DNA from: Ectobius pallidus
Lineage: Eukaryota > Arthropoda > Insecta > Blattodea > Ectobiidae
Length of the DNA stretch: 64,000 bases
Assembly (NCBI GenBank): GCA_964059195.1
Contig: CAXKWD010000002.1
Span: 151,111,042 to 151,175,041, forward strand
Direction: 5' to 3'
Shown: positions 38,350 through 49,055 of the stretch, piece by piece
Layout: each line of letters opens with the position of its first letter
How positions within the stretch are numbered: position 1 is the first letter of the stretch
Translations under genes and position numbers: made by a program
The notes under the pieces: generated by a model
Seen by the model: only the letters and a program-made list of their open reading frames with translations
Database searches by the model: none
Told to the model about the DNA's origin: nothing

Positions 38350-41096
38350 AATTTCTGTTGTCTAGACATCGTCAATTTCTCTCCCACACTGCAATTGTGT
38401 GCTCTCTTAGTTGTGAGTTAAGCTCCTTTCTATTTCTGTTTTGATAAGTGTCATCTGTAATTTCGATTTCTCCAATCCTCGTAGGATGGCGTTTTCTAAT
38501 TTTGTAGGCAGTGATTTTTTCCTCTAGTAGGATAACGATCGGGATTTCTCCGGCTATCACTGCGAGCGCATCACTAGATATCGTTGAGTAAGCACGCGCT
38601 ACTTTGAGTAATGCTTTTCTTTGCGCTGAAAGTAACTTTCTTTTGTGCCGAACTAGTAGTTATGGTGCCCAACCGTGGGCTGCATTCGTTATGAGTGCAA
38701 CGAATACTGAGTTGTATAGTTTCTTGTAATTAGTGTATTTGTAACCTCATGTTTGGCCGGATAGTTGCCCTAGTGCATGAAATAGTCTAACTGAGGTGGT
38801 ACAGATTTTGTTTACTTGCGCTTCTAATCTATTACCCTCCTGGAGTTCGAGTCCTAGGTATCTAACTTGTCGCACACATTGTATAATTGCGCCTTCTGTG
38901 CGAATTGTCGGAGGCCTTCTAGGGTGAAGTTTCCCTTTTAAGACCAGAATTTTAGTTTTCTCTGTCGATAACTTTAGTTTGGCCTTTTTACACCAATTGG
39001 TGAATTCTAACATGGTTTCGGTGCCTTCTCTTTCTAACTTTGGTCGACCATCTGCCTCTATTAGGAAGACTATGTCGTCCGCAAATGCTATAGGCATAGC
39101 TTCGTTGTTTCTCGCTATTAATGAGATGGCTTCGTCGAAAATTAAATTCCAAAACTTTGGACCTAGCACCGATCCTTGGGGGCGTCCTTTAGTTACAAGT
39201 TTTGTTTTCGACTCTAATTTATTTTTCATAATTACTTTTCTGTTTTGGAAGTAATCTTTAATAATTTCGTATATGTCTGAGGGACATTATATTTCTCTTA
39301 ATCGTTTAAGGACTAAGGGCCACCATACATTATCGAAAGCGCCTTGTATATCAACAAAAATTCCTAAAACGTATTTAGAGTTAGAGTTTCGGACGATGTC
39401 TTGTAATTTGCTTATGGCGTCCTCCGTGGACCTATCAGGTCGAAATCCAAATTGAACATCGGAATATGACGCCTACAGTTTCGGTTGTAATCTGGAAAGA
39501 AGAAGTCTTTCCAGCATTTTCCCTAGAACCGGGAGCAGGCAAATTGGTCTATATAACTTCGGGTCGTTCATGACTTTGTCTTTCGATTTTAGAAGAGGGA
39601 GTAATGATCCTTTTTTCCAAACGTTTGGGAACATATGGAGTCTGAGACAAGCGTTGTACACGTCGAGAAGTTGTCTGTGAAGTGCTGGACTTCCCTGCGT
39701 GACTAGTTCTGGATTTATTCCGTCATTTCCCGGGGCGGTTTTATTCTTTGTTTTGTCTAGAGCTATTTGTAAGTCTATGGTGTCAAATGGAACTGTGTTT
39801 TCCTCAATTATATAGTCCCTTTGTAATTCTAACCGTATTTGGGTTTGTTCGTCAGTTTCGTCATTTGGATCATTATCCGGTACTAGCGCTTCTAGTAGTG
39901 TATCCGCATTTTCTCCCCATGAGTCGGCCTGACTCCCGTCCCGTTTTCTGAGGCTGCTTGTTACAGTCGGTTGTTTTAACTTGTCTGCTTGTATGCAATA
40001 GGCTACTCCCCAATTATTGGTTACGCTTTGCTCTGAGACAAAGTCGTGCCAACTTTCTCTTTTCGCAGTACGAACTGCTTTTGTGTAAGTTCTAAGGTGT
40101 GTTCTGTATGTTGCGTAGAGTCGATGTCTGTCTGGTTCGTTCGCTTGTTGATATGCGCGGCGTCTGGCGTATACGTCTCTTTTGAGTCGGGTGAGCTCTG
40201 GGGTCCACCATCCTACCGTAGGATTTTGTGGGAGGGTTTTGCTGATAGCCTTATTGGCTGCCTTTATTATCGCATTATTTATGTCTCGTATTCTGGTCGC
40301 TACGTCTCTTTGTGTAACAAGTGGCTCATTTGGTCCGAGCAGGTCATCGAGTTTGGCACGGTAGTCTGGCCAGTTTGCGTGTTTGAATGAGTATCGTCTT
40401 ACGACATCTGTTATTGTTTGTCTGCTTGTTCCTATTCCTATGCACTACTCGATGAGAACTCGATGTCAAATCCAGGAGTTGCCATGACAAGACCTGCGGG
40501 ACCAGTCCCGGCGTGGTTGCCGTGATATCTATGTAAGAGGAGCGGATCTGATCTCTGGAGTCTAATCTGTAGGTGGGACCTTGTTTTGGCTCATTATGAA
40601 TGTGCCAACCCAAGTGTGTGATCAAATTTTCTACTACGTTATCGTCTGCGTCTTGTGCTGGATTCGGCCTCCAAAGGTGGGATTTGGCATTTGCATCAGC
40701 CCGTTAGGTTAGCTGCAATATTTCTGACGGAACGCGCATATACTTCGGCAGGTTGACTCCATTGAAAGTATGCCGAGATTAAATGTACATTTCTAGTTCT
40801 AGTTAATACTGTAATAAAGACTACGTGTGAAGAACTCAAGTGACTTTGATTTATTACTTGAATGTCCGGATTTAGTACTACAATCGCTGCTAATGGATCT
40901 TCACCTTTGGTGCTCCCGTAATAATTTTGTCTTTAATTTCAAAACCTTGTATGCAGCCATCGCGAGTATACGGTTCCTGTATTAGGAATATATCTACGTC
41001 CTGCGAATAGGCTTGTACCCGAATCTCCTCAGCAACCAACCGAGACCGGTCGGCGTTTATCTGCCACAGCTTAAGATTGTGGTCGTTATGACCCAT
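38350..41096 (-). pseudogene. R1-clade-like LINE ORF2 (endonuclease + reverse transcriptase)
   Basis: ORF2 starts with ATG at 41096, overlapping the end of ORF1 (the ORF1 stop lies within ATGGGTCATAA). The AP-like endonuclease has LKLWQINADRSR and FLIQEPYTRDG at its start, then ADANAKSHLW and SSYIDITATTPG after frame breaks near 40890 and 40690. Reverse transcriptase follows: NKTAPGNDGINPELV, YRPICLLPVLGKMLERL (39661-39473), FGFRPDRSTEDAI and VDIQGAFDNVWW near 39440-39300, GRPQGSVLGPKFWNLIFDE, AFADDIVF, LSTEKTKILVLKG and VRYLGLEL (39229-38747). The post-RT region reads KVARAYSTISSDALAVIAGE, and ITDDTYQNRNRKELNSQLRE, then decays near 38372. Motifs and ORF1 layout fit the R1 clade (R1, TRAS, SART type) best; I cannot name the family. 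Several frameshifts and stops make it defective. Confidence 0.8.
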
Positions 41097-42336
41097 AGTG
41101 GATTCTGTTGCGTAACCTGTTTTCAGCGAATGCCTTTGATGGGCATTCGAGACATCTGGGGGTTTTGTCTATGTTCCTGCATTCCTGAATTCTGTGTCCT
41201 AGTTCACCGCAGTGTGAACATGTATCGTCTTTGTTATTACAATATCTAGCCGTGTGACCGTAGCCCTGACACTTGTAGCATCTGGGTACACTAAGGTAAT
41301 CGCTTACTCGGCACGTATTGTATCCTACGTACACCCTATCCTTGTTCAACATCTGCTTTCTAAGTTCCGGGCTTACCTCGCACACCCAGTGGTCGCAATC
41401 TGCTAATGGCTTTCCTAGCTTGAACTTTGGCTCGATATTTTGCCATTCTTGTTCGTTTCCGTCAGCGTTCTGACGTATTAGAGTCTCAATTATATGTTTG
41501 TCGGCTGGACCGCGTGGGACATTTCTAAGGATGATTCTAGGTTTTAGCTTCGTTGTGGGTAGAGCTCTGAAGCCCTTCCTTTAAAGTGTATCTGAAGCTA
41601 CAATTTTCTTAGCTTGTTCAGCGGAGGGAGCCTCGAGAATGACTTGGTTTCTTTTAGTTCTTCTAAGGGTTACGACCTTCCAACCTTCTTTTGAGGGATC
41701 GATCTGCCTGAATGCATTCTCCATGTCTTTTGCAGTGTCCGCTTTTTTCTCCGGACGGTCTATTACTATCGTATGTTTTGTTTTCTGCTGTGGGGGAGTT
41801 TGCCTAATGAATGGCGCAGGAACCTGTGGGGCTGCAGCCATTGCGTATGTTGGCTTTGGTGCCATTGAGTTTTGCTTTTGCAATAGTCTAAGCAACAAAT
41901 TTTCTGCTCGAAGTGCATTGCTCTCAGCCAGGAGGCCTTGGTAATGTTGCATCATTCTACCTAAATATTTGTAAAGAGGTTTCCTATGCGCAGATGATCT
42001 GATATCTATCGCAATTTGTGCTGCCATTTCTGTCATTAGATCTTGCATGGACAGCGTGTCGCCTGGATCGGCTGCGATGTCTTCCGATTTTGGCAGCTTC
42101 TTTACCCCAATTGGGGTTAATACTGCGATTTCATCGCCGATTGAGTAGTCAGATTGTGAACCATTACTATCTACCCTACGACTGTTTGTTCTAGTCTCTT
42201 TTTGCTGTTCTATTCGCGTAAGTTCAACAGCCGGCGTAGTTTCAGAGTTATACCCATCTGCCGGGGTTTGAGTTTTGGTTTTTTGTGAGCGGGATCCGAC
42301 TCCGCTGGGGTTTTTTGGATGGGCGTTGACAGACAT
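41086..42336 (-). pseudogene. R1-clade-like LINE ORF1 (gag-like, CCHC knuckles)
   Basis: ATG at 42336, reading on minus for about 416 codons to a stop at 41086. The N-terminal part is polar and low in structure, followed by a helical stretch (MQHYQGLLAESNALRAENLL) and a region ending VVTLRRTKRNQVILEAPSAE. A single in-frame TAA at 41581-41583 (codon 252) interrupts the frame; after it the same frame continues with PRIILRNVPRGPADKHIIE and three zinc-knuckle motifs: CYKCQGYGHTARYC, CSHCGELGHRIQEC and a partial third starting CLEC. The knuckles are a hallmark of ORF1 in RNA-binding LINEs of this group. Only one stop in more than 1.2 kb indicates a rather young insertion compared with its hAT host. 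Confidence 0.85.
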
Positions 42337-44523
42337 GATTAAGTAAGAGAAGTGTTAGTTGAGCGGCGCTTCGACACGCTACAACCTGAGGGATCACTCC
42401 GCGAGATTGTGATAATACTAAGGGGGTCCTGGCCTAAATGACCGCTAATCGACAAGCGGTAGCCTTCTGGCGCCGGCTTACGTGATGACACTAGCTTCAG
42501 CCTTCGCAAAACGGAAGGGGATATCTGCCACAAGGACAACGTTCCCCTCTAGCCGGCAGGCCTACACCTAGCCACGGGTTACGTGCAAGTCCCGGGAAAG
42601 CTACCGTGAAATTTAGAGACCCATGTTTACGCGAACTCCTTGCACCACGGCTGGCGCGGAACTACTAATCTATGGACCTAGGTTCACAAACCCGTCGGTG
42701 CATTGGAAACCCACTACAGAGAGCAGGGAACACTTTCCATGCTGGCCCTATGACGAGCGTCAACAAACTACGTCAGGTGCAGCATTCACTTACCCGCATG
42801 GCTCTATTTTACCCGCCTTGTAGGAGGGGAAGTCACAAATTCCCTTCATCGTTGATTCCCATTATCGGTTTAAAGAGGGAAGATATATGTACTGAGAAAT
42901 CAAGACGAAAGTAAAGGGGGAGAGCCCTACCTAGAAATTTAATTTCGAGGGTGTTAGGGGGCATTGAATAATGATTACGCCCATCGACTTAGAGTTAATG
43001 GGGGAGTCCCTTGCTTAGCCTAGTGAGAACTCTCAAAACACCGCATCATCACCGTTCATAGAAGCCCTGATACCACGTCTCGCCTTAGGGTATAATTCAA
43101 GACGACAGTAGGAGAATAAAATAAAACAAAACGGAAGAACAAAAATAAGTGTGTTGATGGGGTTTCCGGCGGCAAACTGGCCCGTGCTCAGTAACCGATC
43201 AGTCTGTCGTCCACACTCCTGTCTCTAACTGAACTCCGATGCAACGAGTTGCCGAAGCAGGCTGTGGTCAAGCAACTCTCCGAAATCCCACAGCCCCCCG
43301 AAGCACGGGTAAGAAAGAGGAGACGTGGCACGGTGCGACTACTACGTGGTGCAGACTTAGCGAGAATCGAGCTTTGGGTAACTGGACGAATGGGGCCTTC
43401 GCCTTCCCCCAAGTCCGAGCAAGCTGGGACAAAGGATCCAACGTCGCCTTATAAGTTTGAAAGGCAAAACGGCGGTTTAATTCCGATGTTTACGGTGAAG
43501 CTACTGTTAAGTTAAAGTTTGAGTGTGATACGTTGTAGGGATAGCTACGCTGGTACTTTTATCCCCGTTTGGGGTGACGAGAATCTATTTGCCTATTTAC
43601 TCTATCACCTCGCAAGCGAGGATCGAAAAAGGGTGGGGGACGGGGCTAGGACTATGGTGACAAACGGGAAATAAGGATGGTGAGGCAGTAGGGTCTCTGA
43701 ACTCCACCAGGAGGCAAGGTGGAGAGGGTCGCATAGGGGGTTACGTGTAGGGGCGGGCGTGTGTATCGCGGGAACTACACTCACGATGTGCACAGCCCCA
43801 AACACGCCTTTATGGTGTGTACATTCACACGGGCTCGACTCATGCACACGTCCCGTGCCCGAGCTGCAGTGCACACAGTGCCTCCGGGGATGGGTTAAAG
43901 ACCGGCGACGATGATCTCACCCAGAAAGGGGCGCCACCAAAGCGCGTACGGAGAGGGAAGCACGGTCCACTGGCGGATACTGCTCTCGGCATGCCTCTAC
44001 TCACACTAGCTACCCCCGAGGGGGCCTACGTGCTTTCACCAAGCGCCAGAGCTCGACCCAAGACTTGTGGTCTTTGGTGTCCCCCACCCTCCGCCCGCAC
44101 CCCGGCGACGGGAATCCCCTGACCAAGTTTAACCAGTCCTCACCGACCTAGGGTTTCCGTGTTCGGAAGAGCAGTCGGATTCAAGCGGTCAGACTCAGGG
44201 CCGTGGCCCCACGTCCAACGCAGCCCAACCCGACCACTCGCTCACTGGGGGACTTTCCTCCGACTGCCGTGGCAGCCTAGAGTACAGACCCCCCGAACAC
44301 CGTTCTGGATTGGAGGTGGGCCACTTTGGCCTAGCCGGAGTGGTTTTACCCAGCCCGACCCATGAACGCTTCCACACGTTTCATCGCCGCACTCCCACGA
44401 GTTCGTTCTCGGTAGGCGTCCAACACAAACTGAATCTCCTGCCCGCGTGTTAGTTCCTTCTAGACACCTGCCTTCCCGCCCTAGTCATGTGATTCTCAGT
44501 TGCAACCATAATTTAACATTGTG
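42337..44523 (-). other. GC-rich 5' region of the LINE
   Basis: About 2.2 kb upstream of ORF1 on minus, GC- and CpG-rich, in strong contrast to the AT-rich surroundings. Several overlapping open frames occur on both strands but none shows a family motif, and long open frames are expected by chance at this GC content. A long 5' UTR would fit some R1-clade elements (telomeric TRAS-type elements are known for theirs), but it could also contain a captured non-element segment. I see no rRNA sequence in it. Confidence 0.5.
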
Positions 44524-44609
44524 CATTAACCCCAGCCATCTAGTATTACTGTACCGGTAACCTAAGAGTTTCTTGTGATCAACTTCAGAAAAACTGCAGA
44601 AATCTCTCA
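44524..44609 (-). pseudogene. hAT transposase, middle fragment
   Basis: Minus-strand reading DFCSFSEVDHKKLLGY followed by SNTRWLGLMH, matching the conserved TRWLSL region of hAT transposases. It lies between the two later insertions. Across the TIR element, excising it and one copy of TCA gives an unbroken frame from VESL into RDF. Confidence 0.75.
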
Positions 44610-44850
44610 TGGCCGAGTGCACCATTCTCCGGTTTTCTCAGCCGTTTCGTTACCGCGGTAAACGTAATACCGGGGTATTTTCAAAATCTCTGTGCACCAT
44701 TCCGAAAATACCGCGGTTTGCTAATGCTTGGAAATATTGCTGTTACTCTGCTCCGAATCCATTTTTCTTTGATGGTTTCTTCCATGGCCGCTAGGTTCTC
44801 TCTCTCTCTCTACACGTCTGCCAGTCACGGTGCTCGCTAGTAGGCCAAAT

Positions 44851-45113
44851 TTTTTCGAAATTCAATGTATTTGATGCCTTATTATTCAATAAAAAGATGT
44901 TCATAAGGATAAAAGGGAATATTATATTGCGTATATATGTCGTCTGAATTCATACTTCGAATCCAAGCACCATAGATACTGTACCAAACGTGAAATGAGT
45001 TGCTTTCGCTCTGGTTGAGGTGAGAAAGGAAGCTCATTTCAATCGATGTTACAGCACAGTATTTGCAAAGATATGTACCATCGTTCATTCTTCAAATAGA
45101 TCCCACCTGTCTG
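44851..45113 (+). repeat. Internal direct repeat of the TIR element, copy 1
   Basis: A block of about 260 bp that recurs 560-580 bp downstream (45414-45694). Shared words include CAATCGATGTTACAGCACAG and ATATATGTCGTCTGAATTCA. The copies have diverged by many substitutions and small indels. Confidence 0.85.
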
Positions 45114-45413
45114 TACATTTAAATAAAATAACATTGATGTTTTAAAGAATAATTCTCACACGTTTGCAATCCAAGGCAAAGCAACACCACGGAATCTCTC
45201 CTCTGAGTTCGACATAGCCTCGCTTTTATTCCCGTACGACTAGTAGAAATTTTAGGTGCAAAATCATGTGCATAGCCATGAAAGGGCTGTTATAATTATG
45301 TTCGTGTACGGGCAGGTATGATAAATTGATTTACATACCCTATATACCGATACACAGGCTATATCGTGATGCATGCAGCCATTCACTTAAATTTGGCCTA
45401 GGACCACTGGTTT

Positions 45414-45694
45414 TCCATATTTCATTTATTTGTTGCCTTTTTGTTCAGTAATAAAAGTTTATAAGGATAAAATGGAATATTATATTCCATATATATGTCG
45501 TCTGAATTCAAACTGATTTCAAACACCATAAATACTGTACTAATCGTAATAATCATGGTTACGCCCACTAGCCTACTCGATGGACCTGGTTTGGTTGAGG
45601 TTAGAAAGAAAAGTCATTTCAATCGATGTTACAGCACAGTATTTGCAAAGATATGCACCATCGTTCATTCTTCAAATAGACCCCACCTGTCTCT
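45414..45694 (+). repeat. Internal direct repeat of the TIR element, copy 2
   Basis: Partner of 44851-45113. The final 90 bp are nearly identical between copies (the end with TTCATTCTTCAAATAGA and CCCACCTGTCT), while the middle differs and holds an unrelated stretch near 45545-45590. Confidence 0.85.
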
Positions 45695-45939
45695 CATTAT
45701 TCTTTATGTTCAATTAACTTTTGGCCTAGATATCGTAAATATGATACATTACGCTGATCTCCATCTTGGAAAGAAAACAGCGGTTTTCTCACTTTACAGC
45801 TCCTTCACGGCCGGTTTGCATCTTATCGCGATAAAAGTCGAAACCGAGCACGGTGCAACGAAAGTATGACATTACCGGGGTAAACTAAGCAACTTTACCA
45901 CGGTATTCTGAATACCGAGGTTGGTGCACTCGGCCATCA

Positions 45940-46945
45940 GTGATTCAACTCTTACAGTGTACGTGTGAAAATGGTAATATATTTTGCAATCGCCATTTCT
46001 GCATCGATAGGAAGACAATCAGCAACAGTCTTGATTGTGTTGTGAACGATATGCGCTTCACAACCAACGCCAAGGATTTCACGGTGCAGTGCCATTTTCA
46101 ATTTATAGAAAATATTTACAGTCCCCGTACGTGCTGCACCATCAAAATTGCTATTGGTATTATCACCGCAGAATGCAATTATGTTTTTTTTTCAAACATA
46201 TCAGTCTAATACGCGGTGACAATATCAGCTGTATCGCCGGGACGTTCATCAAGTTCTGAAATACGAACATGGACATCCTGCAATGGTAAAAAGTACCTAA
46301 CCATAACATCTTGGTCTCTCCACGATTAGATGCATCTGTAAGAACTGTTGCATATCTTACTTACTCAAATTCTTTTCGCAATAATTCACTGCAGTGTGGT
46401 GCAAGAACGCTCACAACAATTGCTTCACACTTTGTGCGACCGCAAGAAAACTTATTTTCAAACCAATTTCGTACTAGTTTGGACGCACAATCTTTAGAAC
46501 GGAAGCTGTGATTCTCTTCAACCACGTTGTATGCCCAAGCCCCTCCAATGACAGCCAAGTGCAGATCACGATTCGTGGCTGAAGTTGGGCCGAAAAACGA
46601 AGTTATATGTTTTGATGATGCAGATGTAATTTCTGCTTTTCTTATGCCTGGCAGATTTGATATCGTGTTCAATGTCGCTGCTCCCTCCATGGGACACACA
46701 AAACTCAGTGTTTCAAACGCAGCAACGAACATCCAAATCGGTCCTCGTTTTGTGTATGAAATTGTACCTAAGAAATAAATTAAGTTTAATATTATTATTG
46801 TATCTATACATAGCCTAGTTGTAGGGATTTAAACTTTATTAAATTCGCTGTAAATTACAATCCCTAACACACTTACCTTTCTTGCAAGGCAGGAGTAAAA
46901 ATACATTTGCGTTTCGGAATCTTGAATATCCTATCATAACCGCAC
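45940..46945 (-). pseudogene. hAT transposase, N-terminal and central fragment
   Basis: Read on minus. A first exon-like piece ends at 46877 (IPKRKCIFTPALQE) with a consensus donor GTAAGTG, followed by a 109-nt intron-like stretch and an acceptor TTTCTTAG, then YNFIHKTRTDLDVRCCV. After a frame change comes the long open stretch 46732-46361 with KHITSFFG, VVEENHSFRSKDCASKLVR and FSCGRTKCEAIV, features of N-terminal halves of hAT transposases. It continues through LTDASNRGETK and, after frame breaks, IIAFCGDNTNSNFDG and GVGCEAHIVHNTIKTVADC, then ends in the TIR-element insertion after VESL. The D of TDASN and the GDNTN region match the catalytic core region of the family. Stops and frameshifts make it non-functional. 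Confidence 0.8.
46768..46876 (-). other. Putative 109-nt intron in the hAT transposase
   Basis: On minus the boundaries read AAAG then GTAAGTGTG (donor) and TATTTCTTAG then GTACAA (acceptor), and splicing joins LQE to RYNFIHKT in one frame. Inferred from consensus and frame only. Confidence 0.5.
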
Positions 46946-47322
46946 AGAACACGTAACCGACACAACACACTACAACTGCAGCAAGGAAGAGAATGAACAA
47001 AGAACTAAACCTGAAGCCAAGCGTTGGAAAGAAATGCAGTTAGCGGCGCGGCGTTGCCACATTTACTGTCTCCATGGCTGTTGGTCGTAACGAACGATGA
47101 CGATGCGCATTAGTAACAATCTTTCTTAGGTTAAAAAGGATGAACATAAAGTATTTATTCTGACCTGAACAGATTTAAATATCTGAATCAACCGAAATAT
47201 AAAATAAATGTTCCTATTTTACGAAAATGGGACAAATGGGCGTCCCAACAAAAATCTTTCGGAACACCAGGTTGAAAAACGGGACTATCCCGGTCAAAAC
47301 GGCACGTCTGGTCACTTTACAT

Positions 47323-48564
47323 TGGGTTAAGGTTTATGTTTTATGTTCAATATTTGTATTAACAATCTGTAATTTTTATTTATTTATTTATTTTATTTAT
47401 TTATATTTATACAAAATATTTCTACAAAACAAAACCACCCGGGCACAGTTCAGCCATTTACATTATAAAATACAAATTACAAATACATAAAGAAATTATA
47501 ATATCAAATCAATACCTAAACAATAATAATAAAAAAGAAAGAACAGAATAATAAAAAGAAAAAAGGAAAAGTAGTAAGAACAAAAATTGAAACCCTGAGT
47601 TATTACAAATAAAATCGTTCCTTAATAATTAATTATTGTCTACTAAGTACAGAGTGAAGTAACTTTTGAATTGTTTTTATATTTCTAATTTATTTGTAAT
47701 TTTTTCTGTAATTGCATAAAAGGAACTCTTAAGTTCTACGCTTACAATCCTTAAAATAAAATGAATTCAATTCAATTCTCTCTCCCCCCTTTCTCTCTCT
47801 CTCGAATCCTATGCCCCCATGTTGGGGCGAAGAGCCTCCAAGTGAAGGTTTCTGGTTACCGATGTTAATTTTGTTACGCTTATTTTCCTAGAGAGGGCAG
47901 AGGGACAAATGGTAAGCCCATCGCCCCTTCTATTCATAACTAATGTTAATTAAATAATTTTGGTTGGAGCTTAATATAGACGTCTGTATTCTTATTGTGT
48001 ATAATATAAATTGAACGCCTGCATAAAAGGAATTATCTCTGGTGCTATATTTAGTGCATTGTAGGCCATTTCCATTTCTTGCATGGATGCAAGTATTTCA
48101 TATTATTGCTTCATTTGAATGTTTATTAGTGGTGAATTTTGGCGTTTCAAACTTAACTGCAATTTTGATATTTGAAAGTCAAGGCCTAATTCTTGTGCCT
48201 ATGTAAAGGAATAATGTTTGTGCATAATAGGCTATCATTTCTTATAAATGTGAAAATAAAATTGTGTTGTAATTATAATTCTTATAAATGTATAATTCAT
48301 ATGCAGTGCTTTCTCCACGTTTCGTAGTTATCTGAAACTTTGAAGTCATGGCCTGTTTTGTGTGTAATTAAAATAATAATATTTTTGTATAACATGCATT
48401 CATTATTTTTTGGAAATCAATATAATATATTGAGTTCTAATCATTATACGGTCATGTTACGATCTATTGTAGGCCTATTTCAACGTAATCTTGGCAGGTT
48501 CGAAAGTGATATGTAACTTGTAATTCTAATTACATTTCAATAATTTTTCATTTTTATTCTTTGA
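47323..48564. other. AT-rich spacer
   Basis: No gene recognised. It contains TTTA-rich stretches near 47375-47405, an A-rich block near 47520-47580, and a CT-rich simple repeat near 47775-47805. Confidence 0.5.
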
Positions 48565-48596
48565 AAATTTTCTTGGTTTAGTTAAGTTGTATTATG

Positions 48597-48652
<56 letters not shown>

Positions 48653-48684
48653 CATAATACAACTTAACTAAACCAAGAAAATTT
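48565..48684. repeat. Perfect 120-bp palindrome centred on (AT)n
   Basis: The arm starting AAATTTTCTTGGTTTAG at 48565 is matched base for base by its reverse complement ending at 48684, with about 53 bp of alternating AT in the centre (roughly 48599-48651). The non-AT part of each arm is about 34 bp and has no mismatch. Such a sequence would extrude as a cruciform or hairpin and is difficult to clone and sequence. Confidence 0.95.
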
Positions 48685-48702
48685 ATATGGGGTAATATAT
48701 AT

Positions 48703-49011
48703 GGGGTACGCCGTAGCGTAGTGGTTGAGGCGCTGCACTACAAACCGGAAGGTCGCGGGTTCGATTCCCGATGACGTAGTTGAGATTTTTCAATTGGCCT
48801 AACCCTTCTGGTGGCACTATGGCCCTGGGGTCGACTCAGCCTCCAACAGAAATGAGTACCGGGAGCAATCCTGGGGGTAAAGGTGGCCGGTGCGTAAGGC
48901 TGACAACCTTACCACATTCATGTGCCGAATGTCCAAAAATCTGGGAGTCTCAACCTCCTGGAACCCTCTGGGCCTCCATGGCCTGCATAGGGATCACTTT
49001 ACCTTTATCTT

Positions 49012-49014
<3 letters not shown>
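48703..49014 (+). mobile_element. tRNA-derived SINE
   Basis: Pol III-type promoter boxes are visible: an A-box-like GTAGCGTAGTGGTTGAGGCG and a B box GGTTCGATTCC about 35 bp later. They are followed by a non-tRNA body (GGGGTCGACTCAGCCTCC, then GGCCGGTGCGTAAGGCTG) and a 3' end running into (AT)n. The acceptor stem does not pair well, so it is not a functional tRNA gene. Fragments of the same body recur at 63160-63240 and 63397-63510. Confidence 0.85.

Positions 49015-49053
<39 letters not shown>
49015..49053. repeat. (AT)n microsatellite at the SINE 3' end
   Basis: Alternating AT tract directly after the SINE body, probably grown from its 3' tail. Confidence 0.9.

Positions 49054-49055
<2 letters not shown>

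Larger units (their letters stand above)
37563..44523 (-). mobile_element. 6.96-kb insertion into the hAT element, containing an R1-clade-like LINE
   Basis: The hAT transposase frame stops at 44524 (RWLGLMH on minus) and resumes at 37562, and joining the two sides gives a continuous reading frame, so everything between entered later. From about 37962 to 44523 the content is a minus-strand LINE with ORF1 (gag with CCHC knuckles), ORF2 (endonuclease plus RT) and a long GC-rich 5' region. The insertion has no clear target duplication beyond a possible TG. The first 400 bp (37563-37961) are AT-rich and unlike the rest. They may be the LINE 3' UTR end or a separate element in which the LINE landed. 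Confidence 0.7.
44610..45936. mobile_element. 1327-bp TIR element with 3-bp target duplication (TCA)
   Basis: Both ends carry the perfect 15-bp inverted repeat TGGCCGAGTGCACCA, flanked by TCA at 44607-44609 and 45937-45939. Removing the element and one TCA restores the hAT reading frame, which confirms the boundaries. The subterminal parts contain repeated CCGCGGTA and ACCGGGGTA-like words in both orientations. No transposase is encoded, so it is non-autonomous. A 3-bp duplication fits PIF/Harbinger or CACTA-like systems, but the target is not the usual TWA, and the superfamily remains open. Confidence 0.85.
36138..47322 (-). mobile_element. hAT-type DNA transposon split by later insertions
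   Basis: The ends read ATGTAAAGTGACCA at 36138-36151 and its reverse complement TGGTCACTTTACAT at 47309-47322. Inside lie three fragments of one hAT transposase on minus, in the right order: N-terminal (46945-45940), a middle piece (44609-44524) and the C-terminal part (37562-36690). They are separated by a 1327-bp TIR element and a 6.96-kb insertion. Without these insertions the element would be about 2.9 kb, a normal hAT size. An 8-bp target duplication could not be found with confidence; the flanks CATTATG and CATTGGG agree only in part, as expected for an old insertion. Confidence 0.75.

Noticed and set aside
43188..44377. Several overlapping open frames on both strands in the GC-rich region
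   Set aside because: Long open frames are expected by chance at this GC content and none shows a recognisable motif.
42337..44523. GC-rich block as rDNA next to an R1 element
   Set aside because: No 18S or 28S sequence could be recognised and the block ends in the middle of a hAT transposase frame.
48703..48780. Functional tRNA gene
   Set aside because: A and B boxes are present but the acceptor stem does not pair and the sequence continues into a SINE body with related copies elsewhere.
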